A stretch of 64,000 nt of DNA from CAVZVW01 sp963778845 (GCA_963778845.1 CAVZVW010000002.1:1-64000); one strand, 5' to 3'; positions 7,373-15,543 are shown, counted from the first letter of the stretch. Numbers and translations are program-made. Notes: generated by a model not told the origin, from the sequence alone.

Positions 7373-7753
7373 TCACGGCTTCGGGCCCCGCGCCCAGACC
7401 TTGGCCGTCAGGTAGCCGATCGCACCGAGGACGGGCACTCCGACGGCGACCGACAGAGCCGCCATCGGACCCCGGAACACGAACGCGACCGCCAGCAGCC
7501 AGACAGCGCCCGAGAGCCACAGCGGCAGGCAGATGAGCACCTTCACCCGAGGACCGAAGGTGACCACGGTCGCGCTCCAACGCGTTGTGGCGCGCACCGC
7601 CCTCCAGTCGATCCGCCGATATGCGCCGTCACCGGGTCGGCCGCCCTGCGGCGTCTCGTCGAACGTCCAGCCGCACTGCCCGCACCACGGGACGTCGCCC
7701 GTGCGGGCCCCACAGACGGCGCAGCGGGGCACGGCGGCGCCGTCCCCGCCCAT
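7373..7753 (-). CDS. Zinc-ribbon membrane protein of unknown function
   Basis: A 126-aa protein starting MGGDGAAVPRCAVCGARTGD and continuing VPWCGQCGWTFDETP. The two CxxC pairs make a zinc ribbon in the first 35 residues. Two hydrophobic segments near the C-terminus (LICLPLWLSGAVWLLAVAFV; AALSVAVGVPVLGAIGYL) should span the membrane. ATG 7753 is chosen because everything upstream in frame is Arg/Ala-rich filler. It sits between tRNA-Ser and tadA, on the same strand as tadA. Function unknown. Confidence 0.7.
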   Translation of the reverse strand: MGGDGAAVPRCAVCGARTGDVPWCGQCGWTFDETPQGGRPGDGAYRRIDWRAVRATTRWSATVVTFGPRVKVLICLPLWLSGAVWLLAVAFVFRGPMAALSVAVGVPVLGAIGYLTAKVWARGPKP

Positions 7754-7915
7754 CAACGACCACCGGCGCGCGCGGTCGGCGCGCGCGGGCTGCCCACGCC
7801 CCACGAGGGGAAGGTCGGCGCGGGCCGCCGAGAACCTGAGCACCGCCACCCGAGCGGCCGCGCCGCACCGACCGCGGCCGCGCCGCACCGACCGCGGCCG
7901 GGCTCTCCGTCACGA

Positions 7916-8362
7916 CTACGCCTGCGGCCCCTCGCGATGCCCGGCGAAGAAGTCGCTCAGCAGCGACGCGCACTCGGACTCGAGCACCCCGCCCACCACC
8001 TCGACGCGATGGTTGAGGCGCGGGTCGCGGACCACGTCTCGCACCGAGCCGGCCGCGCCGGCCTTGGGGTCCCACGCGCCGAACACCAACCGCGACACCC
8101 GGGCCAGCACGAGCGCGCCGGCACACATCGTGCACGGCTCCAGCGTGACCACGAGGGTGCACCCGTCCAGGCGCCAGGCGCCGAGCACGGCCGAGGCCGC
8201 GCGCAGGGCCACGACCTCTGCGTGCGCGGTCGCGTCGGCCGTGGCCTCGCGCAGGTTGCGCCCGCACGCCAGCACGACCCCGGTGGGCGAGACCACGACC
8301 GCACCGACCGGGACGTCGCCGGCGGAGGCTGCGAGAGCAGCCTCGTCCAGAGCCATCCGCAT
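7916..8362 (-). CDS. tadA: tRNA(adenine34) deaminase
   Basis: A 148-aa cytidine/deoxycytidylate-deaminase-fold enzyme that converts A34 to inosine in tRNA-Arg(ACG). The catalytic motifs are complete: DATAHAEVVALRAA (zinc His and proton-shuttling Glu) and TLEPCTMCAGALVLARV (the two zinc cysteines). GDVPVGAVVV near the N-terminus and NHRVEVVGGVLESEC near the C-terminus are typical of TadA. No start exists between the upstream gene and ATG 8362. The neighbour at 8413 is the TadA-associated protein of actinobacteria, so the two form an operon. Confidence 0.95.
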   Translation of the reverse strand: MRMALDEAALAASAGDVPVGAVVVSPTGVVLACGRNLREATADATAHAEVVALRAASAVLGAWRLDGCTLVVTLEPCTMCAGALVLARVSRLVFGAWDPKAGAAGSVRDVVRDPRLNHRVEVVGGVLESECASLLSDFFAGHREGPQA

Positions 8363-8412
8363 GTGTGCCAGGTCCGCCGCCGCGGGCGGGACGCCGCGCC
8401 GCGCGACGGTGC

Positions 8413-8973
8413 TCAGCGCAGCGCCTCGAGCAGCTCGGCGAAGCCGACAGTGTCGCCGACCTCGCCGAGGACCATCCCCGGGTCGTCGGCGTGGTCCTCG
8501 ACCAGCCGGCGCAGGGCACGGCCGGGCACCCCGAGGTCCTCCAGCAGGTCGGACTCACCGGCCCACACCGCGATCGGCTCCTCGACGTCCTGGTCCTGCT
8601 CCTGGCCGTCCTCGTCGTCGTCGTCCCCCGGCGCCTCGGCGGCGGGGGCATCGGGGTCGTTGTCGTCCGCGTCGTCGAGGTCGTCGGCGTCGTCGTCCAC
8701 GTCGGCAGCCGGCGCGAGCAGAGAGCCGTAGTGGCTGCGCGACGCGGCGTAGAGGTTGGAGACGAACAGCCGAGGCTCGTCCTCGCCGTCGACGCGCACG
8801 ACCGCGAACCACTCGTCCTCGTGCTCCACGACGGCGAGCACCGGTTGGTCGTCGACAGAGACCGAGCGCAAGGCATCGGCGAGGTCATCGAGAGTCAGCG
8901 CGTCGTCCACCTCGACGTCGCGCGCCTTCCACCCCGCGCCGACGCGGGCGAGGACCGCGGTGAAGTACGCCAC
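8413..8973 (-). CDS. tRNA adenosine deaminase-associated protein
   Basis: About 186 aa. The N-terminal part (MAYFTAVLARVGAGW then EVDDALTLDDLADALR) matches the actinobacterial family annotated as tRNA adenosine deaminase-associated, always found just upstream of tadA. The middle is a long acidic low-complexity stretch rich in Asp, Glu and Ala (about residues 95-140), followed by a conserved tail (VWAGESDLLEDLGVPGRALR). The start is GTG 8973 by family N-terminus; ATG 8982 is the alternative. Its exact role with TadA is not known. Confidence 0.8.
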   Translation of the reverse strand: MAYFTAVLARVGAGWKARDVEVDDALTLDDLADALRSVSVDDQPVLAVVEHEDEWFAVVRVDGEDEPRLFVSNLYAASRSHYGSLLAPAADVDDDADDLDDADDNDPDAPAAEAPGDDDDEDGQEQDQDVEEPIAVWAGESDLLEDLGVPGRALRRLVEDHADDPGMVLGEVGDTVGFAELLEALR

Positions 8974-9046
8974 GGGCCACATCGTGGCATCACGGCAGCA
9001 CGACGCACCACACACTCGCCCCAACGTCCGGATGTGGATCATCGGA

Positions 9047-9052
9047 TAGGTT
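9047..9052 (+). promoter_or_regulatory. -10 box of the leaderless upp promoter
   Basis: TAGGTT ends 6 nt before the upp ATG at 9059, and no Shine-Dalgarno is present. It is divergent from the tadA-associated gene. Confidence 0.55.
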
Positions 9053-9058
9053 GCCCGC

Positions 9059-9694
9059 ATGCGCCTGCACGTGGTGGACCACCCGCTCGTCACCCACAAG
9101 CTCACCGTGCTGCGTGACGAGAACACCGACTCCCCGACGTTCCGCCGTCTCGCCGACGAGCTCGTGACACTGCTGGCCTACGAGGCCACGCACCACGTCC
9201 GCGTGGAGCCCCACGAGATCCGCACCCCGGTGGCACCCACGGTCGGCGTCAAGCTGTCGGCACCCAAGCCGCTCGTCGTCCCGATCCTGCGGGCCGGCCT
9301 CGGCATGCTCGACGGGATGATCCGGCTCATGCCCACCGCGGAGGTCGGCTTCCTCGGCATGATCCGCGACGAGCACACCCTCAAGGCGAGCACGTACGCC
9401 CAGCGGCTGCCCGACGACCTGTCCGGACGGCAGGTCTTCCTGCTGGACCCGATGCTGGCGACAGGCGGGACGCTCGCCGCGGCCATGACCTTCGTGTTCG
9501 ACCGAGGGGCGGACGACGTGACGGCGATCTGCCTGCTCGCAGCACCCGAGGGGGTCGCCGAGGTCGAGCGCCAGTTCGGCCAGGACTCACCGGTCACGAT
9601 CGTCGTCGCGGGCATGGACGAGCGGCTGAACGAGCTGGGGTACATCGTGCCCGGCCTGGGTGACGCGGGCGACCGTCTGTACGGCGTCGTCTGA
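9059..9694 (+). CDS. upp: Uracil phosphoribosyltransferase
   Basis: A 211-aa type I PRTase that makes UMP from uracil and PRPP for pyrimidine salvage. Diagnostic stretches are VVDHPLVTHKLTVLRDENT at the N-terminus, VVPILRAGLGMLDGM, the PRPP loop LLDPMLATGGTLAAA, and the uracil-binding C-terminal MDERLNELGYIVPGLGDAGD. Length is as expected. It is divergent from the tadA operon. Confidence 0.97.
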   Translation: MRLHVVDHPLVTHKLTVLRDENTDSPTFRRLADELVTLLAYEATHHVRVEPHEIRTPVAPTVGVKLSAPKPLVVPILRAGLGMLDGMIRLMPTAEVGFLGMIRDEHTLKASTYAQRLPDDLSGRQVFLLDPMLATGGTLAAAMTFVFDRGADDVTAICLLAAPEGVAEVERQFGQDSPVTIVVAGMDERLNELGYIVPGLGDAGDRLYGVV

Positions 9695-9864
9695 CCCGGA
9701 CACGCGACCACGCACCGGCCACGGACCGACCAGACACTCACCGGACACGCCGCGCGCGCCTGCTGCCAATACAGTCCCCGATGGGTGATGCTGGGATGTC
9801 GCAGGTGCGCCTGCCTGGTGAGGCGTGCACGCCATGAGAGACCGACCGAGACGGAGGAGGCGGG

Positions 9865-10035
9865 GTGAGCCGAGGGCGCAAGGTCATCGTCGGCCTCATC
9901 GTCGTGTTCCTGGCCTATGCCGTGATCACCGAGCCGACCGCGTCCGCCGCCGTCGTGCACTCGGCCTTCAACATGCTCCTCAACGGCCTCTCTGCCATCG
10001 GTGACTTCCTGAACGCGCTCATCCACCCCGGGTGA
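9865..10035 (+). CDS. Small single-span membrane protein
   Basis: A 56-aa open frame starting GTG 9865 with GGAGGAGG 4 nt upstream. It begins MSRGRKVIVGLIVVFLAYAV, a basic N-terminus and one membrane helix, and continues ITEPTASAAVVHSAFNMLLN with an amphipathic end. It stops only 4 nt before the PH-domain gene, so the two should be co-translated. A perfect palindrome GGCGTGCACGCC (9822-9833) lies upstream, and an 18-codon frame (9781-9837) that could be a leaderless leader precedes it. Function unknown; similar tiny proteins accompany PH-domain membrane proteins in actinobacteria. Confidence 0.7.
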   Translation: MSRGRKVIVGLIVVFLAYAVITEPTASAAVVHSAFNMLLNGLSAIGDFLNALIHPG

Positions 10036-10039
10036 CGGC

Positions 10040-10636
10040 ATGCCGCCGCCTGTCCCGATCTGGACCCCCCGCGAGATCAAGAAGTACATGGTCCCGCAGG
10101 AGCGGGTCGTCCTGATCCAGCACAAGCACTGGATGGTGCTGATCAAAGAGATGACGATGGTCGCGGTCGGCCTGCTCGTCGTCGGCTGGCTCGACAGCGC
10201 GCTCACCGGCGAGGCGCTGCTCCTGCGCGACCTCGCGGTCGTGGGCTGGCTCGCCGTCACCGCGTGGGCGCTCTGGCAGACCCTGAACTGGTACCGCGAC
10301 TACTTCATCGCCACCGACCGCCGGCTCATCAACCTCTACGGCATCTTCACCCGCCAGGTCGCGATGATGCCGCTGGGCAAGGTCACCGACATGACGTACA
10401 AGCGCACGATGCCCGGCAAGTTCTTCGGCTACGGCACCTTCGTCGTGGAGTCGGCCGGCCAGGACCAGGCGCTCAGCGTCATCAACTTCGTCAAGGACCC
10501 CGACCTCACCTACCGCAAGATCACCAGCGAGATCTTCCGGCCGGCCCTGCGCCGCGCGACCGACGTGCGGCCCCCGCCCGGCAGCGGGTCGCAGCTGCCC
10601 GTCGTCGAGCCGGACGACGTGTGGTGGCGGAAGTGA
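10040..10636 (+). CDS. PH (bPH2/YdbS-like) domain membrane protein
   Basis: A 198-aa protein with a short cytoplasmic start (IWTPREIKKYMVPQERVVLI), two membrane helices (MTMVAVGLLVVGWL; LAVVGWLAVTAWALWQTL) and a bacterial PH domain: DYFIATDRRLINLYGIFTRQ, VAMMPLGKVTDMTY, FGYGTFVVESAGQDQ. Family members are membrane-associated and of unknown biochemical role, some linked to stress resistance. The C-terminus is Pro-rich. It is coupled to the small ORF upstream. Confidence 0.85.
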   Translation: MPPPVPIWTPREIKKYMVPQERVVLIQHKHWMVLIKEMTMVAVGLLVVGWLDSALTGEALLLRDLAVVGWLAVTAWALWQTLNWYRDYFIATDRRLINLYGIFTRQVAMMPLGKVTDMTYKRTMPGKFFGYGTFVVESAGQDQALSVINFVKDPDLTYRKITSEIFRPALRRATDVRPPPGSGSQLPVVEPDDVWWRK

Positions 10637-10676
10637 ACCCCGGCCGGAGCTGATCGGCCGGAGCTGACCGGCCGGA
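10637..10676 (+). repeat. Three 12-bp repeats GGCCGGAGCTGA
   Basis: Three near-identical copies of GGCCGGAGCTGA follow the PH gene in the gap between convergent genes. They may act in termination; there is no clear stem with a U-tract. Confidence 0.6.
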
Positions 10677-10683
10677 GCAGTCG

Positions 10684-11433
10684 CTACTCGCCGCGCCGCT
10701 CGGCCGTCTCGGCGGCGTCCATCGCCTGTGCCTGCTCGGGGGTGGGAGCGGTACCCCCGAGGTGCGCAGGCAGCCACCAGCGGTCGTCGGGTCCCGACGG
10801 CTGGTCGGGGTAGGTGCGCTGCAGGTGGTCGAGGAGCTCGGCCATCCGCAGGTGCATCTGCTCGGTCTGCTCGGCCGGGTCGTCGCGCTTGCCGGGGGTC
10901 CACGGCTGCCCGACGGCCATGGCGATCGCCTTGCCCCGGTGGAGGTCGCGTGAGTGGCCCTTGGTGTAGATGCGATGGCCGCCCCACACGGCCATCGGGA
11001 TGAGCGGGACGCCGACCGCCGCGGCCATGCGGACAGCGCCGTTCTTGCACTCCTTCACGGTGAACGAGCGGCTGATCGTGGCCTCGGGGAAGACCCCGAC
11101 GATCTCACCGGCCTTCAGCGCCCTCATCGCCTCACGGAAGGCACCCGAGCCGGCGGCGCGGTCCACGGGGATGTGGTGCATCCCCCGCATCAGCGGCCCG
11201 GCGACCGGGTGCCGGAAAACGGCGTCCTTCGCCATGAAGCGCACGAGACGCTTGCTCGGCCGCGCGGCGAGCCCGCAGAGGGCGAAGTCGAGGTAGCTGA
11301 CGTGGTTGCTGGCGAGCACCGCCCCGCCGGTCCGCGGGATGTTCTGCGCGCCCTCGATCCGAAAGCGCAGCCCGAGCCCGGCGAACACGCCGCGGGCGAG
11401 CAGGATCACCGGCGGGTACACGAGGTCGCTCAC
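10684..11433 (-). CDS. 1-acyl-sn-glycerol-3-phosphate acyltransferase (PlsC family)
   Basis: A 249-aa acyltransferase of phospholipid synthesis. It has the catalytic NHVSYLD (HX4D) near residue 45, the substrate-binding FMAKDAVFRHPVAGPLM, IPVDRAAGSGAFREAM, and the GVFPEATIS block (the usual PEGTRS is replaced by PEATIS). IPMAVWGGHRIYTKG follows. The start is GTG 11433 because TACGCT (11441-11446) lies 7 nt upstream, a leaderless promoter; a longer frame upstream is Arg/Pro filler. It is divergent from the MFS gene and convergent with the PH gene. Which acyl donor or acceptor it uses is not determinable. Confidence 0.88.
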   Translation of the reverse strand: MSDLVYPPVILLARGVFAGLGLRFRIEGAQNIPRTGGAVLASNHVSYLDFALCGLAARPSKRLVRFMAKDAVFRHPVAGPLMRGMHHIPVDRAAGSGAFREAMRALKAGEIVGVFPEATISRSFTVKECKNGAVRMAAAVGVPLIPMAVWGGHRIYTKGHSRDLHRGKAIAMAVGQPWTPGKRDDPAEQTEQMHLRMAELLDHLQRTYPDQPSGPDDRWWLPAHLGGTAPTPEQAQAMDAAETAERRGE

Positions 11434-11513
11434 CTGGCGAAGCGTAGGCCAGGCCCGGCCGCGGAGCAGGCAGGGCTTTCGCCACGGGACCGGATCGGGC
11501 ACAGTGTGCCCGC

Positions 11514-12749
11514 ATGGCCCCGTCCGCGCCGGGACGCGCACCGTCCCTGGCGACCTCGCGCGTCGCCGCGAGCGCGGGTTTCGCCGCTCAGGGCTTCGCG
11601 CTCGCAGTGCTGCTCACGAGCACCCCGGCGTTCACCCACCGCTACGGGCTGAGCATCCAGGGGCTGACGGTGCTGGTGGCCTGCCTGCCGTTCCTCGCCG
11701 CGGCCGGGAACCTGGTGGCGGCCCGGGTCGCCGGTCGCCGCGGCAGCGCGCCGACGTTGCGCGCGGGTCTGCTGCTGCTCGCCGTCGGCCTCGCCGCCAT
11801 CGCGGCGTCACCCAGCCTGCCCACCTTCGTCGTCGCCTTCGCCGTCTACGCCGCGGCGGTCGGGGTGGTCGACCTCGGCACGAACATGCAGGCGGTGGAG
11901 CTCGAGCATCGCTACGGCCGCAGCATCCTCGTCGGCTTCTTCGCCGTCTGGAGCATCGCCGCGGCCGTCGGCGCCCTCTGGACGTCGCTCACCGCTCGCA
12001 CCCACGAGTCGCTGCCACTGCGGCTGACCCTGCCCTGCGTGGTGGCTCTGGCCGCGGCCGGGATGGGTCGGGGCCTCCTGCGGGCCGACCCGGCCGAGGA
12101 GCACGTGCTGGCCGAGCAGCACCTGCCGCACGCGGGGGCCGGCCCGGCGCCCCGCCTGCCGTGGGCCCGGCTCTGGCCGCTGGGGGTCGCCGTGCTGATC
12201 GTGTTCCTCGTCGACTCCTCCATGACCACGTGGACCACCCAGTACATGCACGACGTGCTCGCCGCCAGCTCGGCCGTGGCCGCGCTCGGCGTCGCCGGGT
12301 ACCAGGCCGCCTCGGTCGTGGCGCGCCTGGGGGCGGACCAGGTCGTGCGCCGCTGGGGTCCGGCGTGGGTGGTGCGGCTGGGCGGGGTCGTGGGGTGCGC
12401 GGGCCTGGTCGCCGTCGCCGGCGCGACGGGCCCGGCGCTGGCCGTCGCCGGAGCCTGCGCGGTGGGCCTGGCGGTCGCCTCGGTGACGCCGTTGTCCTTC
12501 GCAGCCGCCGGCCGGCTGGACCCCTCGCGCACAGACGACCTCGTGGCCCAGCTCAACCTGTTCAACTACCTGGGCGTGGTGCTCGGCGCGGCGATGGTCG
12601 GCATCCTGGGCTCGCTGCACCACTTCCGGGTGGCGTTCCTCGTGCCTGGCCTGCTCACCGCCGGGCTGGTGCTCCTCGCCGGCGCCTTCGCCGTCGGGCT
12701 GGGGGACGGCGTGCGCTCAGCCGGCGAAGGGGAGCACCGGGTCGCCTGA
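11514..12749 (+). CDS. Major facilitator superfamily transporter
   Basis: A 411-aa, 12-helix MFS protein. Helices are evident throughout (GFAAQGFALAVLLTSTPAF, LTVLVACLPFLAAAGNLVA, ILVGFFAVWSIAAAVGAL, PLGVAVLIVFLVDSSM). The loop between helices 2 and 3 has ARVAGRRGSAPTLRAG. It resembles sugar/aromatic 'FucP/YbjJ-like' exporters with a DLGTNMQAVELEHRYGRSIL motif. The substrate is unknown. Its 3' end overlaps the convergent SMP-30 gene by 33 nt, so the two mRNAs are complementary at their ends. Confidence 0.85.
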   Translation: MAPSAPGRAPSLATSRVAASAGFAAQGFALAVLLTSTPAFTHRYGLSIQGLTVLVACLPFLAAAGNLVAARVAGRRGSAPTLRAGLLLLAVGLAAIAASPSLPTFVVAFAVYAAAVGVVDLGTNMQAVELEHRYGRSILVGFFAVWSIAAAVGALWTSLTARTHESLPLRLTLPCVVALAAAGMGRGLLRADPAEEHVLAEQHLPHAGAGPAPRLPWARLWPLGVAVLIVFLVDSSMTTWTTQYMHDVLAASSAVAALGVAGYQAASVVARLGADQVVRRWGPAWVVRLGGVVGCAGLVAVAGATGPALAVAGACAVGLAVASVTPLSFAAAGRLDPSRTDDLVAQLNLFNYLGVVLGAAMVGILGSLHHFRVAFLVPGLLTAGLVLLAGAFAVGLGDGVRSAGEGEHRVA

Positions 12750-13601
12750 GACGTCCACCCGCACGGCGAACACCGCTCCGGCCTGCGGTTCGGCGCCCTC
12801 GGGCAGGTCCTGCCGCGATGTCGTGACGAAGAGCGTGCGCAGGTCCGGCCCACCCAGCGCCGGGCAGCTCACGTTGGTCACGGGCAGCCGCACGACCGTG
12901 TCGAGGCGCCCCGCCGCGTCGTAGCGGTGCACCGCACCACCGCCCCACAGCGCCACCCACACCCCGCCCTCGCTGTCGCGCGCGATGCCGTCGGGGTACC
13001 CCAGCGACGGGGCGATCTCCACGAACGCCCGCCTGGCACCGAAGCCGCCGGTGACGGGGTCGACCTCGACCCGGTCCACCCGCCCCGTCGGGGTGTCGAC
13101 GTACAGGGCGCTCCTGCCGTCGGCGGCGAACCCGAGCCCGTTGGAGATCGTCAGGCCCTCGAGCACGGTGCTGACCGTGCCGTCGGGGTCGAGGCGGAAG
13201 AGGCTGCCTCGCCCCGGGGCGACGTCGTAGGCCATGGTCCCGCAGTAGAAGCGCCCGGAGGGGTCGCAGCCGCCGTCGTTGAAGCGGACCCCGGGGTCGG
13301 CCCAGACGTCCGGCTGCCGATGCACCGCCCCGTCGGGGTCCACGAGTGCGAACGCGCGTTCGAGCGCGACCACGAACCCGCCGCCGACCCGTGGCCGCGC
13401 GCAGGCGGCGACGGCGCCCAGATGTGCCCGGCTCACGGTCCCCGACTCCGGGTCGAGGGTCACCAGGTCCCCGGCCAGCAGGTCGACGACGTGCAGGACG
13501 GCGCGCGCGACGTCCCAGATCGGGCCCTCCCCGTGGAACGTGATAGCGCCTGTCACCTGCTCGGCGTCGAGGGTTCGCACGGCACTCGGCGCGTCGCTCA
13601 T
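12717..13601 (-). CDS. SMP-30/gluconolactonase-family protein
   Basis: A 294-aa six-bladed beta-propeller lactonase. Metal-site residues are visible: Glu in ITFHGEGPIWD, Asn in GVRFNDGGCDPSGRFYCGTM, Asn in LTISNGLGFAADGRS, and Asp in LGYPDGIARDSEGGVWVALW. These enzymes hydrolyse sugar lactones with Ca or Zn. ATG 13601 gives the standard start MSDAPSAVRTLDAEQVTGAI. It overlaps the MFS gene tail-to-tail; a sugar-acid link is possible but inferred only from proximity. Confidence 0.9.
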   Translation of the reverse strand: MSDAPSAVRTLDAEQVTGAITFHGEGPIWDVARAVLHVVDLLAGDLVTLDPESGTVSRAHLGAVAACARPRVGGGFVVALERAFALVDPDGAVHRQPDVWADPGVRFNDGGCDPSGRFYCGTMAYDVAPGRGSLFRLDPDGTVSTVLEGLTISNGLGFAADGRSALYVDTPTGRVDRVEVDPVTGGFGARRAFVEIAPSLGYPDGIARDSEGGVWVALWGGGAVHRYDAAGRLDTVVRLPVTNVSCPALGGPDLRTLFVTTSRQDLPEGAEPQAGAVFAVRVDVSGDPVLPFAG

Positions 13602-13661
13602 CGCCCCAGGGTGCCACCCAAAACGCGGTGGTCGGACCCCCAGATGGGGTGCACCGGGCCC

Positions 13662-13689
13662 TGAACGTCGCGCGGTGCCGGTACGTTCA
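13662..13689 (+). promoter_or_regulatory. Autoregulated ECF promoter / palindrome
   Basis: TGAACGT (13662-13668) and ACGTTCA (13683-13689) form a perfect 7-bp inverted repeat with a 14-nt spacer, ending 6 nt before the sigma-factor ATG. Read as a promoter it is TGAACG-N16-CGTTCA, close to the TGAAC/CGT type used by SigL-like ECF sigma factors. Autoregulation is inferred. Confidence 0.6.
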
Positions 13690-13695
13690 CCAGAC

Positions 13696-14250
13696 ATGGG
13701 CCTTCCGGCCACTGACGAGCAGCTGGTGCGCGAGCTGTATGCCGCACACTCCGGAGTGCTGCTCGGATACGTGCGCCGGCTCGTCGCCGGGGACACCGCG
13801 CGGGCCGAGGACGTCGTCCAGGAGACCCTGTTGCGAGCGTGGCAGCATCCCGGCGCGCTCGACCCGGACCGGGCGGGCGGGGCTTCCGTGCGGGCATGGC
13901 TGCTCACCGTGGCGCGCCACCTCGTGGTGGACGGCGAGCGCGCGCGACGGGCCCGGCCGCGCGAGGTACCACCGCCGGACGACGCCGAGGGACACGCCGT
14001 CGCCGCGGCCCGGCACCGCACGGACGACGAGGTGCTCGACAGGGTGCTGCTGGCCCACGGGATGTCGGAGGCGCTGACCGCCCTGACGCCAGAGCACCGA
14101 AGCGTGCTGGACGAGCTGTACTACCGGGACCGGTCCGTCGCAGATGCCGCACGCACCCTGGGCGTGCCCGAAGGCACCGTGAAGTCGCGTGCCTACTACG
14201 CCCTGCGCGCGCTGCGCGTGGCCTGCGAGGAGCGGGGCATCCTCCCGTGA
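13696..14250 (+). CDS. ECF-subfamily RNA polymerase sigma factor (SigL-like)
   Basis: A 184-aa two-domain sigma factor. Region 2 is VRELYAAHSGVLLGYVRRLV, then RAEDVVQETLLRAWQH, and LTVARHLVVDGERARRARPR. Region 4 is MSEALTALTPEHRSVLDELY, then YYRDRSVADAARTLGVPEGT and VKSRAYYALRALR. It overlaps the anti-sigma gene by GTGA and has a TGAAC/CGT promoter of its own. The gene order sigma, membrane zinc-finger anti-sigma, exported redox protein is the plan of SigL/SigK-type modules of actinobacteria that respond to envelope or redox stress. Confidence 0.92.
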   Translation: MGLPATDEQLVRELYAAHSGVLLGYVRRLVAGDTARAEDVVQETLLRAWQHPGALDPDRAGGASVRAWLLTVARHLVVDGERARRARPREVPPPDDAEGHAVAAARHRTDDEVLDRVLLAHGMSEALTALTPEHRSVLDELYYRDRSVADAARTLGVPEGTVKSRAYYALRALRVACEERGILP

Positions 14251-14912
14251 ACTGCCACGAGGCCAGGCAGGAGGCTGCGGTCGCGCTCCTCTCCGGGCAG
14301 GCCCCGGTCGGCGTGCTCCGCGACCACCTCGCGACGTGCCCGCGCTGCCACAGCGAGTTCGAGCGCCTCGCGCCGCTGCCTCCCCTGCTGGCCGCTGTGG
14401 ACGAGAGCGCGCTGCAGCCTGTCCCTCCCGCCGGCGCCGCGCTGCTCGACCGGCTCCTGACGCGGGTGTCGCGTCACCGCCGGCGACGCCGGATGGCCGT
14501 GCTCGGCATGGCTGCGGCGGCCGTGCTCGTGCTCGTCGTGCCGCTGGATCTGTGGATCGACGGGCGCCTGCCGGGCAGCACCGGCGCGGGCGTCAGCGCC
14601 GCCGGTCAGCCGTACGCCACCGGTTCGGCGCACAACGCCGCGACCGGGGTCTGGGGGAAGGTGGTCGTGCGGCGGTCGCAGTGGGGCAGCGAGCTCACGT
14701 TCACGGTCGGCGGTATGCCTGACGACACCACCTGCCGGTTGGTCGTCGTGAGCCACGACGGCCGGCGCGAGACGGCGGCCACCTGGCAGACCCACTACGA
14801 GGGGGAGGCCTCGGTACAGGGCTCGGTCGCCACCAACCCCGAGGACATCGCCCGCGTCGACGTCGTCGACGACGAGACGGGCGCGACGCTGCTCGCCCTG
14901 CCCACGACGTGA
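14247..14912 (+). CDS. Membrane anti-sigma factor with zinc-finger domain
   Basis: A 221-aa anti-sigma factor. The N-terminal ZAS-type domain has the HLATCPRC motif (H-X3-C-X2-C) after NCHEARQEAAVALLSGQ. One membrane helix follows the basic RHRRRRR stop (MAVLGMAAAAVLVLVVPLDL). The extracytoplasmic beta-rich domain (WGKVVVRRSQWGSELTFTV, CRLVVVSHDGRRETAATW) ends the protein. The GTG start lies inside the sigma stop codon, so the pair is made in fixed ratio. It should hold the sigma factor inactive until regulated proteolysis. Confidence 0.9.
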   Translation: MNCHEARQEAAVALLSGQAPVGVLRDHLATCPRCHSEFERLAPLPPLLAAVDESALQPVPPAGAALLDRLLTRVSRHRRRRRMAVLGMAAAAVLVLVVPLDLWIDGRLPGSTGAGVSAAGQPYATGSAHNAATGVWGKVVVRRSQWGSELTFTVGGMPDDTTCRLVVVSHDGRRETAATWQTHYEGEASVQGSVATNPEDIARVDVVDDETGATLLALPTT

Positions 14913-15036
14913 CCACCCCAGCCCGACCCGGCCCAGCCGACTGAGGACCGAGTTGAACCAGACGCCGACCCGATCCGTTCACGCTGACAGGGCGCCGTTC
15001 GCTGCGCCCGCTCGAGCAGACGCACCAGGAGGACTT

Positions 15037-15543
15037 GTGCCCCACGCCACGTCGCCCGACCAGGACCTCGCGGTCGAGGCCGAGCCCAGCCGGCGCGCGT
15101 TCGTGCGCGTCGGTGCGGCGGCCGTTGCCGGCGTCGCCGTGGTGGGCACGCTCGCGGCGTGCGGGGGCGGGTCCTCCGGCGGCTCGGCAGCCGCGCCCTC
15201 GGGCGGCTCCGCCGCCGCGCCCTCAGGCGGGGGCGCGGGTGCAGCCCCCGCTGCGGGTCCGCTCGCAAAGCTGGCCGACATCCCCGTCGGCCAGGCGGTC
15301 TCGGCCACCGGGCCCAACGGGCCCATCATCATCGCCCAGCCCACCGCCGGCCATGTGGTCGCTTTCAGCGCCAAGTGCACGCACATGGGCTGCCCTGTGG
15401 CTCCCGCCGGGGCGACGCTGAACTGTCCCTGCCACGGGTCCAAGTACGACGCGCTCACGGGGGCGGTGCTCAACGGTCCTGCGCCGAGCCCGCTCGCCCC
15501 GGTGGCCGTGAAGGTCGACGGAGCTGACGTGGTCTCCGCCTGA
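15037..15543 (+). CDS. Exported Rieske [2Fe-2S] lipoprotein
   Basis: A 168-aa protein. The Tat motif SRRAFVRV is followed by AAAVAGVAVVGTLAAC, where the Cys is in a lipobox, so it is probably Tat-exported and lipid-anchored. A low-complexity Gly/Ser/Ala/Pro linker with two GGSAAAPS copies leads to a Rieske domain with both cluster motifs, CTHMGC and CPCHGSKYD, which bind one [2Fe-2S]. The start is GTG 15037 with AGGAGG 4 nt upstream; a TTG at 14953 would add 28 residues before the Tat signal. It lies just after the anti-sigma gene and is a likely output of the sigma module. Confidence 0.88.
   Translation: MPHATSPDQDLAVEAEPSRRAFVRVGAAAVAGVAVVGTLAACGGGSSGGSAAAPSGGSAAAPSGGGAGAAPAAGPLAKLADIPVGQAVSATGPNGPIIIAQPTAGHVVAFSAKCTHMGCPVAPAGATLNCPCHGSKYDALTGAVLNGPAPSPLAPVAVKVDGADVVSA

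Noticed and set aside
13839..14246. Upstream extension of the anti-sigma frame
   Set aside because: This part is the out-of-frame shadow of the sigma-factor gene; the zinc-finger protein starts at GTG 14247.
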